Both the position numbers and the translations under genes were made by a program. A stretch of 64,000 bases of DNA from Dendrolimus kikuchii (taxonomy: Eukaryota > Arthropoda > Insecta > Lepidoptera > Lasiocampidae): assembly GCA_019925095.2 (NCBI GenBank), contig CM034397.1:7335763-7399762 (forward strand). Direction: 5' to 3'. This document shows positions 55,019-64,000 of the stretch, in pieces; the stretch's first letter is position 1; each line of letters opens with the position of its first letter. The notes under the pieces are model-generated. The model did not search any database. It saw only the letters and a program-made list of their open reading frames with translations, and was not told the DNA's origin.

Positions 55019-55717
55019 TGTTTAGTACGATTGATGTATTTATCGGTTTATGTTCAGATCCGTGTATTTTGCGGACGAATTTAGAGCAAACTTATCAGTT
55101 TTTGACCGGGTTACATTAACCATAGAGCAAGATATGTACGAGAATAACCAATTGGCATCATAAAAAAAAATGTCAAAATGTGACTTATCGGTCTTAGTTC
55201 CGACGCTCCTCAATTACATATTTGAATGGAAAACCTCAACAGTCTAAATTTGAGTTACCACAAAAACTGAATTGTTTGGCAACAGTCTATGATTTTAAGA
55301 CTCTATTTTAACCAGTAAAGTAATAAACATTACATAACATTTTGCTAAAAGGTCTTTATTACTAGGTCAGAAATCCCTTTAAAAATATACATTAAACAAC
55401 CAATACTGCAACAATGGAACTCGGACCTAATAAAAAAGACAAAACACCACAATGAACTCAGATAAACACGAACCAATTAAGGTAATTACAAGGGCAGCCG
55501 AAAACACATGATTGACGACCGTGAGAAAGGAATAAAATAAAACCAGACAAGCTTCTGTAATAAACTTGAGCCTTTTTTTTATCTAAATTAGACTTGTTTG
55601 TATATTCTTAAGATTCTTTGGCGAATTATGTGTGTGCGTTACGAGACCTTAGTATTAAATAATAGAATTAGTATGAATAAAGGTGGAATATTTTCCGGTT
55701 TAACAACACTCACTGAC

Positions 55718-55790
55718 ACTTGACATCTTTGTCTTCCGTGATCACGGCCAGTGAAAAATGGACGAAACGTCGGAATAATAAAAATCAAAT
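55718..55790 (+). repeat. Dispersed repeat with CCGTGATCACGG palindrome
   Basis: Counterpart of 14.26-14.31 kb: GACATCTTTGTCTTCCGTGATCACGG, then GGACGAAACGTCGGAATAAT. Confidence 0.55.
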
Positions 55791-56194
55791 AAATGGCCGC
55801 GCTTAACACCGATAAAACGTAGTTTATGTATACAAGTCGCGAAAACTGACTGATGAATACATTGACCGACTATTTATTTATCTAATTAAACAGTCTCGAT
55901 GCAAAGCATTAATCGGTCATATTACTTGTAAATTAATTGGCTGCTGATACCCAATTATTAATTATGTGATCCTAAACATTAAATACTATTATATCAAACA
56001 TAGTATTCGGTGCGGTATTCAATTATAATTAATTACCCTTTACTTGATTCAATTATGAGACAGAATGTAAATAAAACTGAGTAAAACTAAAATTAAGGTT
56101 TAAGACATTTATTTCTGAAAAGAATTTACAATGCACTTACAGATAAATAACTAGTTACATTTAATACACAATATAATACATTTATTTATTACAC
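55791..56194. other. AT-rich stretch without features
   Basis: No ORF, repeat or RNA gene recognised. Confidence 0.5.
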
Positions 56195-56197
56195 GCA

Positions 56198-56436
56198 TAA
56201 GTGCAAAAGTGGATGGATACAGAAGTCGTGGAAGGCCACGACACACCTTCCATGATCAAATTGATCGTGTACTAGCAGAAGGTGATGTCAGGTGCCTTAA
56301 GAACAGACGAGCGTGCATGACAAGAGCTATGAATGTGAAAGAAGCAAGTGAGGTGTGTAAGAATAAGCCCGAATGGCGCTCTGTTGTTCGTGCCTACTCC
56401 GCAAGGGAACTGGCGTGAAGTTATGTATGTATGTAC
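56198..56436 (+). mobile_element. LINE 3' fragment with (TATG)n tail (family R2T)
   Basis: The plus frame is open: DGYRSRGRPRHTFHDQIDRV, LAEGDVRCLKNRRACMTRAM, EASEVCKNKPEWRSVVRAYS and ARELA stop, then GTTATGTATGTATGTA. It starts a few residues later than the 54.77-kb copy, as expected for random 5' truncation. Confidence 0.8.
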
Positions 56437-56639
56437 TTTACAATGGTACTTTTTAAATAGTGACTTTTAATATATGTCTCATATTATTATAACTTTTTAT
56501 TTATAGAAATATACAAGTCTACCTTAAAGATTAAACTGCAATATAGAGTAAAATAAAAACTAAAATAATTAAAAGTGAATATAAACATAATAGGTAAAAA
56601 TGTAGTCCAGATCGCTGTCAATATTATATATATATAATA

Positions 56640-56873
56640 ATCGGCAGACAAACACACACATTGTATATCCCCAAATTAAGCAAGTTACGCTTGTGTTATG
56701 GGTAATATACAAGGGACTACTCTGGGGCCGATCCCAGACACCCAGACCATAGTAAATAACGGAGAAAATACGTTTCCGAAATTTACTATACCAGGAATCG
56801 AACCCGGAGCCTCTACGTTGCAGCGAGGTAGGCCGGCACAGGCTTAGCCCGCTCAACCACAGAGGCCGTGAAT
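56640..56873 (-). mobile_element. tRNA-derived SINE (family C), near full length
   Basis: The minus strand begins GGCCTCTGTGGTTGAGCGGGC (A-box region) and has GGCTCCGGGTTCGATTCCTGG (B box). The body is GTTATTTACTATGGTCTGGG, GGCCCCAGAGTAGTCCC and TTACCCATAACACAAGCG, ending TTGGGGATATACAATGTGTG. The head resembles a Ser/Leu-type tRNA with a variable-arm insert, but a complete tRNA fold is not supported. Confidence 0.8.
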
Positions 56874-56878
56874 ATATA

Positions 56879-57100
56879 TTACTAGCTGTGCCCGTGACGT
56901 CGTCCGTGTGGAATTTGCTTTCAAAACCCTCCGATTTTGAAACATTCTTCATTGGTACTCCGCTTCTATTGGTCTTAGCGTGATGATATATATCCTATAG
57001 CCTTCCTCGATAAATGGGCTATCCAGCACTGAAAAAAATTTTCAAATCAGACCAGTAATTTCTGAGATTAGCGCGTTCAATCAAACAATATATTAGTATA
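56879..57100 (+). repeat. Dispersed repeat (ACTAGCTGTGCCCGTGACG...)
   Basis: ACTAGCTGTGCCCGTGACGTCG, CTATAGCCTTCCTCGATAAATG and TTCAAATCAGACCAGTAATTTC then GATTAGCGCGTTCAA. The same later blocks recur at 57.46-57.62 kb, so two copies of one family lie in tandem either side of ~350 bp of AT-rich DNA. Confidence 0.65.
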
Positions 57101-57459
57101 TTTGACTACAACACTAATACTTACATTTTAAATATCGCGATATCTTTTGAATGAAACGTCCGAATTAAATAATTCAAAAAGTTCTACAAAGGTATTGAAT
57201 TCATGATTAATACCAAGGTACAAAATAAAGAGTTTTTGAAGCGACGGCATTTTAATTATTTAAAAAAATAAAAGAAAACACTTATTGTGATATAACTACA
57301 ATAGTTAGACATATGGTTACGGTATATTTTTTGTAGACAATTATATGTTCTGCAAAGTGGTAGTACATTGTTTTGTTCTATAACCAATAGTTTTCGAAGC
57401 GCACGCCGTGTAAGGATTTTTTAGGGTCATTTTCTTACACCTTGGGTTACATTATTGAA

Positions 57460-57622
57460 ATTTTAGTAAGGATCCCTAACTTTTTTAAAAATATAGTATA
57501 GCTTATAGCCTTCCTCGATAAATGTACTATTCAACATTGAAAGAATTTTTCAAATCGAACTAGCGGTTCCCGAGATTAGCGCGTTTAAACAAACAAACTC
57601 TTCAGCTTTATAATATTAGTAT
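57460..57622 (+). repeat. Dispersed repeat, 3' part
   Basis: GCTTATAGCCTTCCTCGATAAATG, CAAATCGAACTAGCGGTTCCCG and GATTAGCGCGTTTAAACAAAC, ending in TATAATATTAGTATAG. Confidence 0.65.
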
Positions 57623-57711
57623 AGATTATTAGGTCTTTACATATGAAACTGGCGTTTTGTAAGGGAGGAACATAAAGTCGATTTATTTTTAAATATAATA
57701 TATTTATTTAA

Positions 57712-58224
57712 TCAAAGTATGTAGGTACCATTGCTATCTATGCACTTCTGCCATCTCATAGGTAGTTCATTGATCCCTTTACTAAAAAAAGCATTCGGAC
57801 GGGAATCAATAAAATCTTTGAAGGCGCTTTGGACTGCCCCATCGGAGTTGAATTTTTTCCCTTGCAAGAAGTTATCCAAATTTCGAAAAAAATGGTAATC
57901 TGTTGGAGCAAGGTCCGGGGAGTACGGTGGAAGTCTTAGACATTCCAATTGCAGCTCCTCTAATTTGGTAGCCGTCTGTTGTGCAGTGTGTGGTCTAGCG
58001 TTGTCCTGAAGCAGCAGTGGCCTAAAGCGATTGACCAGCCTCGGTTGTTTAGCAGCTAGCTTTTCCATCATGGTTTGCAGTTGCTGACAATAGACATCCG
58101 CCGTAATCGTCTGGCCATATTTACATACATAATACACATCATTAATCCTTCGAGCTGTTTCGGCAGCACTGGTGCCACGATGGAACTCGTACTCGTAAAT
58201 GATGCGATATTTCAAGTTTTCCAT
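57712..58224 (-). pseudogene. Mariner transposase, DD34D, with internal deletion
   Basis: In an intact element this enzyme cuts and pastes the DNA at TA sites. The frame opens at a Met at 58224 (MENLKYRIIYEYEFHRGTSA), the start of the paired-like DNA-binding domain (HTH1 ETARRINDVY). It then jumps directly to YGQTITADVYCQQL in the catalytic domain. LLQDNARPHTA supplies the second Asp and YSPDLAPTDYHFF the third, 34 residues apart as in mariner. The second HTH, the linker and the first catalytic Asp are deleted, in frame, so about half the ~345-residue protein is missing. The C-terminus (RWQKCIDSNGTYI) is complete. It is catalytically dead, but it could be an expressed TIR-binding fragment. 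Confidence 0.85.
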
Positions 58225-58374
58225 TTTGTAAACTGAGTGACGCAAAGAAAAAACCAAAAGAGGAAAAAACAAATGAATTAGGGTTTTCAAAACAGAAAAG
58301 CATAAGTAAAGAGCTGTATAAATTTGAAATTGGAATTCCTAACCAAAGAGGAGATATTTGAGATTATTATTTTC

Positions 58375-58700
58375 ATCCGTGCAGGAACGGAGAAAGAATA
58401 CAATTTCCTGCGGCCGGGCGGCCTGTCGTAAGAGGCGACTAAACAACCCACAGCCAGGTGGTAGGGCATTTGCCCGACTGGATGGCTACCACCCCTGGTC
58501 TAGAGCATGCCGCCATAACAACTTTGAGTTGTGTTCCGGCATTAGTGACCAGGATCCAGACTCACTTAAGAGAGCAGCAGCGCATTTGTGGCACCTTTGG
58601 TGTTGCAAATGTCCATAGGCGATGGTAACCGCTATCCATCCAGTGGGCCATCTGCCTGTCTGCTGAACTCCTGCAATAAAAAAAAATAAAAATAAAAATT
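58375..58700 (+). repeat. Family-A SINE-like repeat, full length, nested in mariner
   Basis: It has the same ATCCGTGCAGGAACGG start and GCAATAAAAAAAAATAAAAAT end as the copies at 42.28 and 43.68 kb. The insertion post-dates the mariner. Confidence 0.8.
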
Positions 58701-58789
58701 AAAGTGGATAGTACGACAAAACGCCAACTTCATATGTAAGGGCCGATATAATAGTTTTTATAAATTTATTTTCCAATATACTTACATTC

Positions 58790-58988
58790 ATACACGTAGA
58801 AACATATTCGACTGTGTCACAGAAACCTCATAGGATTATTCGCGTCGCAGAGCGTCGTATTACATACATACATTAATGTTATCAGACTATTATGATACAC
58901 AGTGACGCTTTGAAAATGAATTTAACCAATATTATTGTTATATCATAAATTAAGAGCAGAGGCAAGGAATTATCATCATTCAAGTGTT
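58790..58988 (+). repeat. Dispersed repeat shared with 30.97 kb
   Basis: See matching words at 30973-31110; this copy has ~60 extra bp in the middle. Confidence 0.55.
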
Positions 58989-59290
58989 TAGCTAGCTATT
59001 ACCCGCGACTTCGTCCGCGTGGAATTTTTTTCGGAGATCCCTAATTTTAAATGTAGCCTAAGTTACTGCTTATAACATCTGTTATCTGCCAGTAAAAGTC
59101 CTTTGAAAATCGGTTTAGCCGTTTCAGACATTAGCTGGAACAAACAGACAGACAGACCGAAAGACAAAAAATTTGAAAAATGAATTTTTGATATAAGTAC
59201 CGTATTTACTTTCATATGCATTTAATAAAAAGCTGTAATGTTAACATTACAAACAGACACTTCAATTTTATTTATTTGTATGTGTGTATA
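58989..59290 (+). repeat. Dispersed repeat, near full copy (pairs with 26.3 kb)
   Basis: TACCCGCGACTTCGTCCGCGTGG, GAAAATCGGTTTAGCCGTTTCAGAC, ACAGACAGACAGACC and TTTTGATATAAGTACCG, ending TTTATTTATTTGTATG. Confidence 0.65.
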
Positions 59291-59311
59291 GATTTCCTGT
59301 TTTCGCATCTA

Positions 59312-59500
59312 CCCTCTCTCTTTTCTTTCACCATACCCCAACTATTTCGGGTCGGCACAATATGTCTTTTCCTTCCACACTCCTCTATTCTGGCATACAC
59401 ATTCTGTCACACCACATATCATCCTTCACACAATTCATCCATCTTTTTTCTGGTCTACCTTTACATTTGTACCCATCCATCTTGTAGTTTAACATCTTTT
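59312..59500 (-). mobile_element. RTE-clade LINE 3' fragment
   Basis: It is ~85-90% similar by eye to 36.01-36.20 kb on the same strand: the end of the ORF (KMDGYKCKGRPEKRWMN-type frame) and the CCGAC...ATAGTTGGGG 3' UTR. It is truncated at both sides. Confidence 0.75.
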
Positions 59501-60195
59501 CGCATCTACCCATGCTACAATAATAAATAAATATAAAAGGAACTGTTAACTTTCTACGCTAATCTCTGAAAGGATCGTAATGAAATTTAGCAAGTATTCT
59601 CGGGAAGGATAAACATTCTTTCTCTCAAAAACAATCTTGAAGTAAGTGAAACAAGGGACGAAAATTTGTATGGACAACCCATAATTCATCAAGTTAGAAA
59701 TACATGTATAGGTATAGATATGTATAGATATTCGCATTTTTTTGGTAATAAAGAAAGAAACCAGTTTCAAAATAAATGTTTACAGCTAGTGTAGTTGTAA
59801 CAGCTATATTTATTTACTTTTTAGGAATTATTAAGCGAGACATTTGTTTTTTTTTTTATTCGACATTCTGCTTAATTTTTGCGGAGTCAAATCAAAATGA
59901 AAAATCAAATAAAAATACCGTTTAATAATAGTTAGTAACTGTAACTTTAAAAACAGTTTTTATTACATATAGATGATAAAAATAATATATAATAGAATGT
60001 ATTATAATAAAAATAATATAATAATAATTCTTTATTGAAGTTTCTGCCTTAACTTTAGAATATAAGTATATTGGTGGTAGGAATCTTCTTGTAAGTATGA
60101 CATACCTGTATCAAAAGATTCCACTCTTCACGTTATGACAAACAACACCTACCAGTAATTTATATATCTATTACAAGGAAAAAGAAATGCGCGTT

Positions 60196-60302
60196 GTGTG
60201 TACGTGGGTGTGTGTGTGGGTGCGTGTGTGTGTGTGGGGGGGGGGTTGTGGGTGTGTGTGTGTGTGGGGGGGGGTGTTTGTCTGTGTGTGGGTGTGTGTT
60301 TG
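60196..60302 (+). repeat. G-rich (GT)n/(G)n tract, possible G-quadruplex
   Basis: GTGTGTGGGTG-type repeats surround two runs of nine G (near 60236-60244 and 60267-60275) and several GGG runs. Frames through it (V-C-V-G) are artefacts. Confidence 0.85.
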
Positions 60303-61029
60303 ATTTTAAATATGTGCAGCGAGTATTATTATTATATAGGAATTAAACAACATTTCTATTTCATCATATGTTATAAATTTTAACAATTTTAAAACAGCCA
60401 CTTTACAATTATTGTAGTTCATGGGATATATATTTAGTTTTTGTGTATTCTTTTATATATAAGTTTAGATTGAATGTATACAAGTTCATCTTATATAAAT
60501 TGCTTGTATTTTTCCGTATTATAACTACGGATCCCGCAACGTACAAAATCTCAAAAGCCCAACTCTATTTATTTTGGTTTATGCTGATCGGGTCCCAAAT
60601 GGTTGAACTAAACCGCGCACTTACTCCGAAGTGTTTCGTACGACGATAAATTTCGGAATGTTGTACTTCACTACCTACTTTATTTCTGAAATAATAACCT
60701 ATCAATTCTTTTATGTTTCTATATCTAAGAATTCACGGACTCGACATTTTTTTTCGTATAGGCATTTTACGAATATCGTATTTTTTGGTGCCAATGAACC
60801 TTCACGATGAATAGTGAATGAAAAAGTAATTAAAGATTGCCTTTGTTCATTTTATTGGTTTTCTGGAAAGTTATTGTTAATTTTAAACGTTTTTGTTAAA
60901 GAGAATTATACAAAATATGCGAGTAATTTTTCCTATTTAAAGGTAAGTTTAATAATTAAACTAAGTGAACAAATAAAACATCTTTTTCTTCCCACAAATA
61001 CATTTCAATTACGTCTTGTATTTTTATAC

Positions 61030-61120
61030 ATAATATACCTAATAATATTATAAAATTCTAAACATGCCGTGTATGTATGTAAGTTAAAGCTATTAAAAAA
61101 AACCCAACTGGAATAGACTA
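61030..61120 (+). repeat. Dispersed repeat shared with 32.96 kb
   Basis: Matches 32965-33050 in order, including AACTGGAATAGACTATA. Confidence 0.55.
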
Positions 61121-61144
61121 TATTATAAACGACGAAGAACACAA

Positions 61145-61510
61145 TGCAATTTTTTTTTTACTTCTTGTCTGTTTGTCGTTTTGTCTGTTTGTTCAGTATT
61201 CACTCACTACTGGGCTGATTTCGATGTGGTTTTCGCTGATCGATAGCTAATTCTTAGACTTAAACTCTGCGTTACTTTTTATCCCGGATATCCCGCGGAA
61301 ATTTTTCCGGGAACGATTTGAAAATGATTGGATGCATAAAAATTAGTTTATTCCGACAGTTTTCCACTAAAGAAGGTAATGGTAACTTACATTCTTTTTT
61401 AAAATGCTGCAATACTGTGTGTTTCGGGAATCCCGCGGGTATTTCAAGTCAAGCGTGGATGAAATCACGAGCATATCCTAGTATTTTATACCTTTTTATA
61501 TGGTTATAGG
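61145..61510 (+). repeat. Dispersed repeat (CTGGGCTGATTTCGATG type)
   Basis: TTGTCTGTTTGTTCAG, CACTACTGGGCTGATTTCGATG, TATCCCGGATATCCCGCGG and GGAATCCCGCGGG then ATCCTAGTATTTTATACC. It has the general plan of the other 'CCGATTTC ... CGCGG ... CTAGT' repeats. Confidence 0.5.
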
Positions 61511-64000
61511 TTCGGTGTAATACGAGTATGTAAGGTGTAATTGTAGTTTAAGATAGAGCATGCTTACCTAGAAGATACAAGTAAATTAACAGCTAGAATG
61601 TTGTCCTGGATTTTCAACAAAATCTCCTGCCTACGTCTAAGTATCAAATTATATAATTGTCGTTAAACTGTATTTACATGCGCACAACTATTGTAATTTA
61701 TGGCCGGTAGAGTAGAGATCACGAATTATAGTCAGTACAGGTAGCTTAAGATATTTTCCAACCTGCTGGTGTAATTGCTAGCAAAAGTTCGATTGTAGAA
61801 TAAAAATACCGCAATCGTGGAAAGATCCTCTAGCATCTAGGTCCTGAAGTGAGTTGAAACTGGTTGGTGACATATTTTAACAAAGTTTACTACAGACATT
61901 ATTTAAAAATAAATCAAATCTAAGTAGCAAAATTATTCGCTCACTTGACTACACCATTCAAAGTTTATCAACTCAAACAAAAGATGACTTAAACTTAAAC
62001 CTTAGCTTGAATCTGATTTATGCTAAGAACAGTTCGACAGCACTTAATTCTATTTTAGTGATGTTAAAAGCTTTCTGAATTCGGAACAAGGCTGAATCAA
62101 TATTTAAGGCAACTTTGCTCTTCAATCTTATTCCCTATATGTTACTTTTATGTCACTTATCTTTTTGTTATAATCTGTTATTTTGTTATAATATATTATA
62201 CATGTTGTTGTTCGTAAAAATAATATTACCTATGTCGGGTTAAAAGTAATTGTGATCTCAATTATTGAATATTTGAATATTCGCCTATAATTTTACCAAT
62301 TACGTTGACATTAACGAAATCGTTTAAAATTACCTTTGTGGTGTTAATTGTCTCTTTGATTACGTCTCGCTCCATTCTATCGCCGAGTTAATGGATATTG
62401 AATTGCAATATTGTTCTCTGTTGATTGGATATTTGTTTACATGCTTATTGCGATATTGTTTGATTTACATTTTGACCCGAGGTCAAAGATGGGTCATGCC
62501 CTGATGAATGCTAAGGGGCAATACAAATGTTATTACTTAGAACATTTTTCAAAAAATATTCTATAATAATAAAAAATGTCTAATGATAAAAAGGTACGTA
62601 GGTATGCAACTGCCCAGAAAGTTTATTGCAACAAAATTATGCATTACGGAACTGTTCTGCTAACGTTTTGAATGAATTATCTATTATAGGTGTTATTACG
62701 TCTAAATATTTTACTACTTGTAACAATTTCAACGTGTAATATAATAATACTCTGTGCACTAAATTGATTTTATATGACATTCATATACACCTTTGTACTT
62801 TTAATATAGGTTTCATAAACATTGAAAATAATTTTGCTTTGAATATTGGTTAAAACTATTTAGATGATTCTTTGTATAAATATGTATATAATAAATTTTA
62901 TTATGTGGGCATCAAAACAAGGTGATACTTCGTTACATTTTTAATTACTTAGGGATGAACATTAATATGTATTACCTAGTATATTTTAAAACTGAATCCC
63001 TTTTGTATTCTGTTCAAAATCGCTCTAGTATGGAACACTATTTTTTTAAATTAGTAATAACACATTATTGCATTACATACTTCATTAAGGAAGAAACACT
63101 ATTGGTTAAAATGAATAAAATGCGAGTCGAGGTAACATATTTACAATCCTTAGAATGGATGCGATAATTCATAGCAATACATTAGTTTTGATCTTTTAAA
63201 GGAAAAGAAAAAATTTTTTGTCTTTATCTAATAAAAATGTTGTTTTTACACCTGTAACTACATACGCAAGTTATCTTTGATATTTTACAACTGTGAACGT
63301 AATCCTCCTAAATAATTCTGGCTTAAGAAGCATTCTGAACAGGCAAATTGTGGCTCCTTTAGACACTGTTTGGCGACAATCCCTACAGAGTTTATTGTTG
63401 ACCGGTATCAAACTGAATTGCTGCTTGAGTACTATAGTTTAACAAGCTATTTATGTTTGCGTTTAGTTCTGTGGGAAGTAATTTAGGGAGAGCTTTAAAC
63501 ATTACAATGGTACGCCATTAAGAGCTAGTATTTGTACGACGGCAAATTGTGTTACCCTATTATCTTTAAGCAACAGACTTTACAGTATACTCGTAATGTA
63601 CACAATTTAAATCCGGCGTAGGATTAATTGAGTGGTGCGCATGCTTCTATGGAGTGTCATAGATCACAGGTTTTGTGGGGAAAAAATCGCACCAAGATAT
63701 TCGTAGTGCGCTCACAGCCAACTTTATTGCCTACCAAGTGTCAATTATATTAAGGATTAAATCTGGTTTTGAATAAATGTCATGTTATTTATATTCTAAT
63801 TTTTAATTGTGGCTAAGTTCGGAACGTCCGCTTTCCTACCTTTTACAAAATACTTCTTGAATATCTTTCACTGAAAACCCATGGGCCTTAATTACTTATG
63901 AGGTCAAACCATTTCTTAAGCATTAAATTAAATAATTAGTACGCTATCATAAAGGTACACTAAACAAAAAAGATCGTCGATAGTTAACGTTACCCTGTCA
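61511..64000. other. Gene-free AT-rich stretch
   Basis: No domain, RNA gene or inverted structure recognised. The 81-codon plus frame at 62922-63167 is low-information. Confidence 0.5.

Larger units (their letters stand above)
49086..55214 (-). mobile_element. TIR-bounded element with its own gene remnant, later invaded twice
   Basis: Inverted ends ATTGAGGAGCGTCGGAAC then AA.ACCGATAA.TC (left 49086-49118, right 55182-55214) match at ~31 of 33 positions, with TA outside each (49084-49085, 55215-55216). Partial copies of the TIR word TTATCGGTnTnTGTTC also occur inside at ~54696 and ~55038. Removing the LTR element and the LINE fragment leaves roughly 1 kb carrying a minus-strand exon (54315-54595) and its 3' end (49436 to ~49331). 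This looks like an internally deleted DNA transposon whose autonomous relative encodes that protein. A coincidental host-gene location is the alternative. Confidence 0.55.
57629..58748 (-). mobile_element. Mariner element, internally deleted, with nested repeat
   Basis: TIRs of ~28 bp (CTTTACATATGAAACTGGCG then TTTTGT on the left; the inverted right copy ends at 58748) are flanked by TA. The TIR style resembles lepidopteran cecropia-type mariners (from memory). The minus-strand transposase is shortened, and a family-A repeat lies inside the right part (58375-58695). Without it the element is ~0.8 kb against the usual ~1.3 kb. Confidence 0.85.

Noticed and set aside
56800..56873. Possible minus-strand tRNA gene
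   Set aside because: Same reasoning; the sequence continues into a SINE body shared with 9.9 and 43.1 kb.
59216..59530. 104-codon plus-strand frame
   Set aside because: Antisense of a second RTE 3' fragment.
60198..60383. V-C-V-G-rich 61-codon frame
   Set aside because: Translation of the GT/G microsatellite.

Overview
The window looks like lepidopteran (moth or butterfly) nuclear DNA: an AT-rich, gene-poor stretch of nested transposable elements. Pointers are the R1-clade retrotransposon, RTE and CR1/Jockey fragments, a mariner relic, tRNA-derived SINEs and the many short dispersed repeats whose sequence style I associate with Lepidoptera. I found no convincing intact host gene and no rRNA or functional tRNA gene. 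The dense nesting would fit heterochromatin, possibly a sex chromosome or piRNA-cluster region, but that is inference.

Layout. 1-1.8 kb: AT-rich, with a LINE 3' tail. 1.84-8.9 kb: an apparently full-length R1-clade non-LTR retrotransposon on the minus strand (GC-rich, two intact ORFs overlapping by ATGCCTAG, candidate 4-bp TSD), lying between a family-A repeat fragment and a CR1 tail. 9-14 kb: SINE, inverted-repeat elements and a TIR-flanked ORF with a nuclease-like signature. 14-30 kb: MITEs, LINE tails, a 9-bp minisatellite with open frames on both strands, a solo Gypsy-like LTR with ATAT TSD, a tandem ~220-bp repeat and three consecutive palindromes. 30-49 kb: a relict LTR of the 49-kb family, a hAT-like element, RTE copies, four kinds of SINE-like repeat and a second Gypsy-like solo LTR. 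49.1-55.2 kb: a TIR-bounded element (TA target) containing part of an unrecognised gene of its own; that gene is split by a young 4.87-kb LTR retrotransposon with identical-looking 472-bp LTRs, TSD caact, PBS, purine tract and splice signals. The LTR element's single 636-residue ORF shows no protease, RT, RNase H or integrase. 55-64 kb: LINE and SINE fragments, a deleted mariner containing a family-A repeat, a G-rich microsatellite and a featureless AT-rich tail.

How the parts relate. Only the R1-clade element could encode its own mobilisation machinery. The LTR element must borrow reverse transcriptase and integrase, the mariner and MITEs lack a full transposase, and family A shares its 3' end with a CR1-like LINE fragment at 46.96-47.32 kb, the usual sign of a SINE using a LINE's machinery. 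The most unusual object is the pol-less LTR element with its own ORF, a strand-biased CCCGC/CGCTC motif and a degenerate GGTCC...GGACC repeat array.
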